A DNA stretch of 10,786 nucleotides, taken from Bacteroidales bacterium (GTDB lineage Bacteria > Bacteroidota > Bacteroidia > Bacteroidales > Tenuifilaceae). The translations under genes and the position numbers were made by a program. The number at the start of each line of letters is the position of its first letter. Within the stretch, counting starts at the first letter, position 1. The stretch is from assembly GCA_003531155.1 (NCBI GenBank), contig DQHR01000120.1, positions 47,461 through 58,246 on the forward strand, read 5' to 3'. The notes under the pieces are model-generated. The model did no database searches, had not been told where the DNA came from, and worked only from the letters and a program-made list of their open reading frames with translations. This document shows, one piece after another, positions 6,931-10,786 of this stretch.

Positions 6931-6985
6931 TTCTAACGATTAATTATTGTATTTGTTTTAATTGGAAACACTAAAACTTAAACAT

Positions 6986-9100
6986 ATGAATAGTTTAAAA
7001 ACTAAGATGTTAATAAGTATATTGGGATTTACCCTATTGATATATACAATTACTATCATAGTAATAACTATTTCTAATCGTCGAAATGCGATCAGATTTG
7101 CAACAGAACTCAGTATTACAAAATCGCTCGAAACTTCTTCTCAAGTAAATATCTATTTTCAACGCTCTGTTGAGTCGGCAAGGAGTTTAATGAATAGTTT
7201 CAACTCGCTAAGAAAGTTAGAGAATAAAAATAGAGAGTACTATAATGAAATGTTAAAAGAGACTCTTGAAAAGAATAACGATTTTCTTGCTGTATGGTCG
7301 ATGTGGGAAGGTAACGCATTGGATGGGAATGATCAAAAGTACCGAGGAGTTTACCCGTATGATGAATCGGGTCGTTACGATTTTACATATTACAAAGACA
7401 AAGGGAGAACACTTATTGAGCAAGGTAAACTATCGATGTATGATGAAGATTTTTATACAATTGCTGCAAAAACACAGAAAGAAGTTATAAACGAGCCGTA
7501 TTACTATTCTTATGTAAATGATGAGAAAAATCAATTCTTTGAGACAAGTATAGTAATCCCTGTATTGGAAAATGGACAAACTTTAGGTGTCGTTGCTATT
7601 GATATAGATTTAAAGGAACTTTCAAAAATTATAAGAGATATTAAACTTTATAAAACTGGTTTTGGAGTGCTTATATCAAACGATGGTTTAATAGCGGCAT
7701 CAAGCAATGAAAATGCAATTGGCAAGAAATTTTCCGAAAACTTTGATTTTGTTAATGGCGAAGTTCTATCGGCAATAAAAAAAGGTGAACTTAAAACCTT
7801 TACTTCTTACTCAAAAATAATGGGTAAAGATTTATTTACGTGTGTTACTCCTGTTCGAGTTGGAAATTCAGAAACACCTTGGTCGCTTTGTGTTGTAGTT
7901 CCTAAGAGTGAAACCCTTAGTGAGGTTAGCTCGCTTTTTATTAAGGCTATATTAGTTGGTATTATTGGAATAATAATTCTTAGTTTTCTTATTTATTTTC
8001 TGGCAGATAACTTCATTAAACCAATATATAAAGCTGTTAATCTAGCTAAACTTATTGCAAGTGGAGATTTAACTTCAAATATCGAAGTAACAAGGAAAGA
8101 TGAACTTGGAATGTTACAGGAATCATTAAATGCTATGCAAGGAAAACTTATTAGTATTTTGAATGAGTTACAGGCTGCAAGTACTAGTATTGCAGGAGCT
8201 AGTCAACAAATTAGTTCTACTGCACAGCAACTTTCTTCAGGCGCAAATGAGCTTGCATTGTCAACTGAGCAGGTTTCATCAACAATGGAAGAAATGGTTT
8301 CAAATATCGAGCAGAATTCACATAATGCAGTTCAAACTGATAAGATTGCTATTGTTGTTGCTCAGGATGCGGTAAAAGTTCGGAAAGCATCGGAGGAGAG
8401 TATGGTTTCAATTAAATATATTGCTGATAAAATTAAAATTATTAATGATATTGCATTTCAAACCAATTTATTAGCATTGAATGCAGCAGTTGAGGCCGCG
8501 AGAGCAGGCGAACATGGAAGGGGGTTTGCTGTAGTAGCTGCTGAAGTTAGAAAATTAGCCGAAAGGAGTAAGGTTGCTGCTGACGAAATAAATATTCTTT
8601 CAATAAATAGCGTGAACATAACCGAGCAAGCGACAGGTCTTTTGAACAATATTATTCCTCAGATTGAAAAAACGACACAGCTTATTCAAGAAATTTCTTC
8701 GGCTAGTAAAGAACAAGGCTCTGGTGCAGAACAGATTAATAGTGCTTTACAGCAGTTAAGTGGTATTACTCAACAAAATGCAACTTCATCGGAGGAATTA
8801 TCTGCAAGTGCAGAACAAATGACTGGACAGGCAGAACATTTTAAAGAGTTAGTAGCTTATTTTAGAACTGATAAATTTAATGCTACACTATTAAATCCAA
8901 AAGTTCAAGAAAAAGAGACAAATGTCAATTTAAAAGTTGAGAAAACAGTAGAACCCAAAGAAGAGTCAGAACCTAAAACGATATTAAAAGCAGCAAAAAA
9001 AACTATATCTACAAAAAAAAGTGTCATGAATCAAAATAAGCAGTCAGGCGTAAAACTCCATATGAAAGATAATGATGATAAAAATTATGAGAGTTTCTAG
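6986..9100 (+). CDS. Methyl-accepting chemotaxis protein with dCache sensor domain
   Basis: Counted from ATG 6986 (704 residues). The in-frame TTG at 6962 would add eight residues but has no supporting signal. The first membrane helix is at about 9-30, and a periplasmic dCache domain spans about 35-310. It includes AVWSMWEGNALDGND (102-116), NEPYYYSYVND (169-179) and TLGVVAIDIDL (199-209). The second membrane helix is at about 318-340, a HAMP domain runs to about 393, and the cytoplasmic signalling domain to about 627. The hairpin tip is unmistakable: FQTNLLALNAAVEAARAGEH followed by GRGFAVVAAEVRKLAERSK (491-529), which binds CheA and CheW. The amino-acid dCache motif YxRxxW is not seen, so the ligand is unknown. 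A roughly 70-residue Lys/Glu-rich tail ends in NYESF, like the CheR/CheB tether pentapeptide. No other che genes are in the window. A strong terminator follows. Confidence 0.97.
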   Translation: MNSLKTKMLISILGFTLLIYTITIIVITISNRRNAIRFATELSITKSLETSSQVNIYFQRSVESARSLMNSFNSLRKLENKNREYYNEMLKETLEKNNDFLAVWSMWEGNALDGNDQKYRGVYPYDESGRYDFTYYKDKGRTLIEQGKLSMYDEDFYTIAAKTQKEVINEPYYYSYVNDEKNQFFETSIVIPVLENGQTLGVVAIDIDLKELSKIIRDIKLYKTGFGVLISNDGLIAASSNENAIGKKFSENFDFVNGEVLSAIKKGELKTFTSYSKIMGKDLFTCVTPVRVGNSETPWSLCVVVPKSETLSEVSSLFIKAILVGIIGIIILSFLIYFLADNFIKPIYKAVNLAKLIASGDLTSNIEVTRKDELGMLQESLNAMQGKLISILNELQAASTSIAGASQQISSTAQQLSSGANELALSTEQVSSTMEEMVSNIEQNSHNAVQTDKIAIVVAQDAVKVRKASEESMVSIKYIADKIKIINDIAFQTNLLALNAAVEAARAGEHGRGFAVVAAEVRKLAERSKVAADEINILSINSVNITEQATGLLNNIIPQIEKTTQLIQEISSASKEQGSGAEQINSALQQLSGITQQNATSSEELSASAEQMTGQAEHFKELVAYFRTDKFNATLLNPKVQEKETNVNLKVEKTVEPKEESEPKTILKAAKKTISTKKSVMNQNKQSGVKLHMKDNDDKNYESF

Positions 9101-9122
9101 GGTTTATTAGATATTTCTTTTG

Positions 9123-9150
9123 CCAGAGCTACTATCGCTCTGGTTTTTTA
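9123..9150 (+). terminator. Intrinsic terminator of the chemoreceptor gene
   Basis: A perfect 7-bp stem, CCAGAGC (9123-9129) pairing with GCTCTGG (9137-9143) around a 7-base loop, is followed directly by TTTTTT. It sits 22 bases after the MCP stop codon. It separates the MCP from the following sensor gene, which therefore probably has its own promoter. Confidence 0.88.
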
Positions 9151-9180
9151 TTGGTTAAAGAGTGAGGTGTTATAAACTTA
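9151..9180 (+). promoter_or_regulatory. Weak candidate promoter for the PAS/GAF sensor gene
   Basis: TTG at 9151-9153 is followed after 19 bases by TAAACTTA (9173-9180). The spacing fits the Bacteroidota pattern, but two of the six fixed -7 positions differ from TAnnTTTG. Its position just after the terminator is where a promoter is needed. Confidence 0.3.
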
Positions 9181-9194
9181 TTTTATAAATTTAT

Positions 9195-9199
9195 AGGAG
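9195..9199 (+). promoter_or_regulatory. Shine-Dalgarno-like AGGAG before the PAS/GAF sensor gene
   Basis: AGGAG lies 8 bases before an in-frame TTG (9208) and 14 bases before ATG (9214). It is the only clear Shine-Dalgarno-like sequence I found ahead of a gene here. The spacing favours TTG as start, while codon preference favours ATG; the two products differ by two residues. Confidence 0.4.
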
Positions 9200-9213
9200 T
9201 AAAACGATTGAAT

Positions 9214-10786
9214 ATGAATTCAATTAGTGATATTGTAGTTGAAAAATCTTTTGGTTATAATCTAAGCAGCCATAACCTGAGGTTAAAACTTATAATATCC
9301 ATTGCATTAGGTTTATTGTGTTTACTTTTATCGCCTTATGGCATAAGCAATAAAATTGGTGATACAACAATTAATATTCCTTGGTCCCTATTATTTCCAA
9401 TAATAGTTTCTCTGGCATTTGGTTGGCGTTTTGGGTTAATTGCTTCATTCTCAGGAGCAGCGTTTTTTCCGTTCATTCTGTGGCCCAATAATGGGTTATC
9501 TAATTTTTTAACGTCTTTTGTTTTTCTTACTTTTTTCACTACAATTGGTTTGGTTAATAGTAAATTGTCGTTTTTTAATGGAAGAAAAAGGATTCTTTTT
9601 AGGTATATAGCAATTACTACGGTATTTTACGTTCTCTATTCAATTACTTTTCTTTTATTTTTTAACAAACTTCTTGATCTTAACCGATTATTTTTTCATG
9701 GTGACACATTATTAAACTTAGATGATAATATCATTGTAAGTTTTATAATTAAGGACTGTATTAATATATCAATTCTTACTATAGTTGCTGATTTACTGCT
9801 AAGAGTTCCATTTTTAAGGGTATTAATGGGTCTAGATGTATTAGACTCAATGAAGTTCAACCTTAAAATATTTTTTTATTCCATCATTATAAGCCTACTC
9901 ATTTGGTTAAGTTTTGTAGGGTTAACCTATGTTTTACTTCAGAAAAATTTCTTCAGCGATGGTCAAATAATTGCTTTCGAGGTAATTATTATTGGTGGTT
10001 TAATTGCATCAAGAGTAATTATGTTTTTTGTTGAAAAACAGTTTCTTGCTTATCAAGAAAAAAGCGAACATGAGCTATACTTAAAATTGCAGTTTGATAA
10101 AATGCCTATTGCATATATTGTTTGGGATGAGAGGTTAAAAGTAAAAAGTTGGAACCCCGCTGCTGAAAGGTTATTTGGGTATAATGAACCAGAAGTGATA
10201 GGACGAACAGCATATGAGATTATTGTGCCAAAGTATCAAAAAGAGAGCGTTTCAAGAACATGGCATGATTTAAAGTTTAAGGGAATTGAGTCACATCATG
10301 TGAATGAAAATGCAACAAAAAATGGAGATATTATTGTGTGTAATTGGGTAAACACTCCAATAAAGGATTACAAAGGGAATATTATTGAGATTATATCAAT
10401 GGCTCAAGATATAACTCCCAAAAAGTACATTGATGATTGTTTACATTTCTTAGCAAACAGAGGCTGGTCAATTGAAAAAGAAAGTTTTTTTGATGCTCTT
10501 GTTAAATATTTAGGAAAATCCCTTGAAGTAGATTATGTATTAATTGCAAAATTAGTTGATGATAATTATGCTGAAACTATTTCTTTTTACGCTAATGGGG
10601 AAATTATATCTAATATTAAATACCAAATTATAGGAACACCTGTTGGGAGTTTAGATATTAAAAACATTTGTCTTTACCCAAGAGACATTCAGCAATTAAT
10701 TCAGAACGATAAAACAAAAAATGATAAACATTCCGAAAGCTATTTTGGCAGCCCTTTGTGGAATTCAAAAGGAGATGTTATCGGTA
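9214..10786 (+). CDS. Multi-pass membrane sensor with PAS and GAF domains, 3'-truncated by the window
   Basis: The frame is open from ATG 9214 to the last base (524 complete codons), so the gene continues beyond the window. Residues 1-275 form a hydrophobic integral-membrane region of about seven or eight helices (for example 24-41, 57-95, 99-117, 130-151, 217-242, 252-273), organised like a MASE-type sensor module. I do not recognise its exact family. A PAS domain spans about 286-405: FDKMPIAYIVWDERLKVKSW, then NPAAERLFGYNEPEVIGR and AQDITPKK at its end. A GAF domain begins near 410 (FFDALVKYLGKSLEVDYVLI) and continues to SESYFGSPLWNSKGDVIG at the edge. This GAF type is common in PAS/GAF sensor histidine kinases, so a kinase output is likely but not seen; a cyclase or phosphatase output is possible. 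It follows the MCP on the same strand beyond a terminator. Confidence 0.9.
   Translation, partial: MNSISDIVVEKSFGYNLSSHNLRLKLIISIALGLLCLLLSPYGISNKIGDTTINIPWSLLFPIIVSLAFGWRFGLIASFSGAAFFPFILWPNNGLSNFLTSFVFLTFFTTIGLVNSKLSFFNGRKRILFRYIAITTVFYVLYSITFLLFFNKLLDLNRLFFHGDTLLNLDDNIIVSFIIKDCINISILTIVADLLLRVPFLRVLMGLDVLDSMKFNLKIFFYSIIISLLIWLSFVGLTYVLLQKNFFSDGQIIAFEVIIIGGLIASRVIMFFVEKQFLAYQEKSEHELYLKLQFDKMPIAYIVWDERLKVKSWNPAAERLFGYNEPEVIGRTAYEIIVPKYQKESVSRTWHDLKFKGIESHHVNENATKNGDIIVCNWVNTPIKDYKGNIIEIISMAQDITPKKYIDDCLHFLANRGWSIEKESFFDALVKYLGKSLEVDYVLIAKLVDDNYAETISFYANGEIISNIKYQIIGTPVGSLDIKNICLYPRDIQQLIQNDKTKNDKHSESYFGSPLWNSKGDVIG

Larger units (their letters stand above)
6692..6985. other. Divergent intergenic region between HU-SPOR operon and chemoreceptor
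   Basis: This 294-base AT-rich gap carries no ORF that I can support. It holds the minus-strand promoter described separately, two plus-strand TAnnTTTG boxes, and an imperfect 12/13-base inverted repeat (6833-6844 and 6898-6910). The repeat arms lie on either side of the first plus-strand box. Confidence 0.6.

Noticed and set aside
6962..6964. TTG at 6962 as the MCP start
   Set aside because: ATG 6986 is in frame eight codons later and gives the usual short cytoplasmic N-terminus before the first membrane helix. No Shine-Dalgarno sequence supports the TTG.
9336..9539. Minus-strand 67-codon ORF near the start of the PAS/GAF gene
   Set aside because: It lies antisense to hydrophobic membrane-helix codons and shows no initiation signal or domain.
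1..10786. Mobile element, CRISPR array, tRNA or defence island
   Set aside because: No transposase, integrase, regular direct repeats, tRNA-like clover leaf or defence gene was seen. All genes look like ordinary chromosomal genes with similar base composition.

Overview
The window looks like an ordinary stretch of chromosome from an AT-rich member of the Bacteroidota (Bacteroidetes). The evidence is the Bacteroidota-type YebC N-terminus, a membrane protein joining a CCDC81-type HU domain to a SPOR domain, a Bacteroidota-style GT51 transglycosylase, a NimA-like flavoprotein, general lack of Shine-Dalgarno sequences, and several TAnnTTTG (-7) promoter boxes. The genus cannot be set from the sequence. 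I see no tRNA, rRNA, CRISPR array, insertion sequence, integrase or phage gene.

Layout. (1) Positions 1-2225, plus strand: the 3' part of a large peptidoglycan glycosyltransferase (GT51) behind a beta-rich, AsmA-like region, then a UlaG/UPF0173-type metallo-beta-lactamase-fold hydrolase. (2) Positions 2275-2991, minus strand: a YebC/TACO1 family protein, convergent with the hydrolase. (3) Positions 3138-4531, plus strand: a NimA-like split-barrel flavoprotein, a 94-residue helical protein of unknown function, and a nitroreductase-fold protein starting 4 bases after it. (4) Positions 4572-6691, minus strand: a two-gene operon of an HU-TM-SPOR protein and a YgjP/DUF45 zinc metallopeptidase. The two genes overlap by 19 bases, and the second appears to start at TTG. 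(5) Positions 6986-9100, plus strand: a dCache chemoreceptor (MCP) with a CheR/CheB-tether-like C-terminus, ending at a clear intrinsic terminator. (6) From 9214 to the window end, plus strand: a multi-pass membrane sensor with PAS and GAF domains whose output domain lies outside the window.

Functional themes. Envelope and division are represented by the GT51 enzyme and the SPOR protein, and perhaps by the coupled metallopeptidase. Signalling is represented by the MCP and the PAS/GAF sensor, which are neighbours but separate transcription units. Flavin redox chemistry is represented by the NimA-like protein and the nitroreductase. I find no clearly new multi-gene system. The points most worth a second look are the overlapping HU-SPOR/metallopeptidase pair, the 94-residue protein coupled to the nitroreductase, the His-to-Asn change in the first GT51 motif, and the uncharacterised membrane sensor domain of the last gene.
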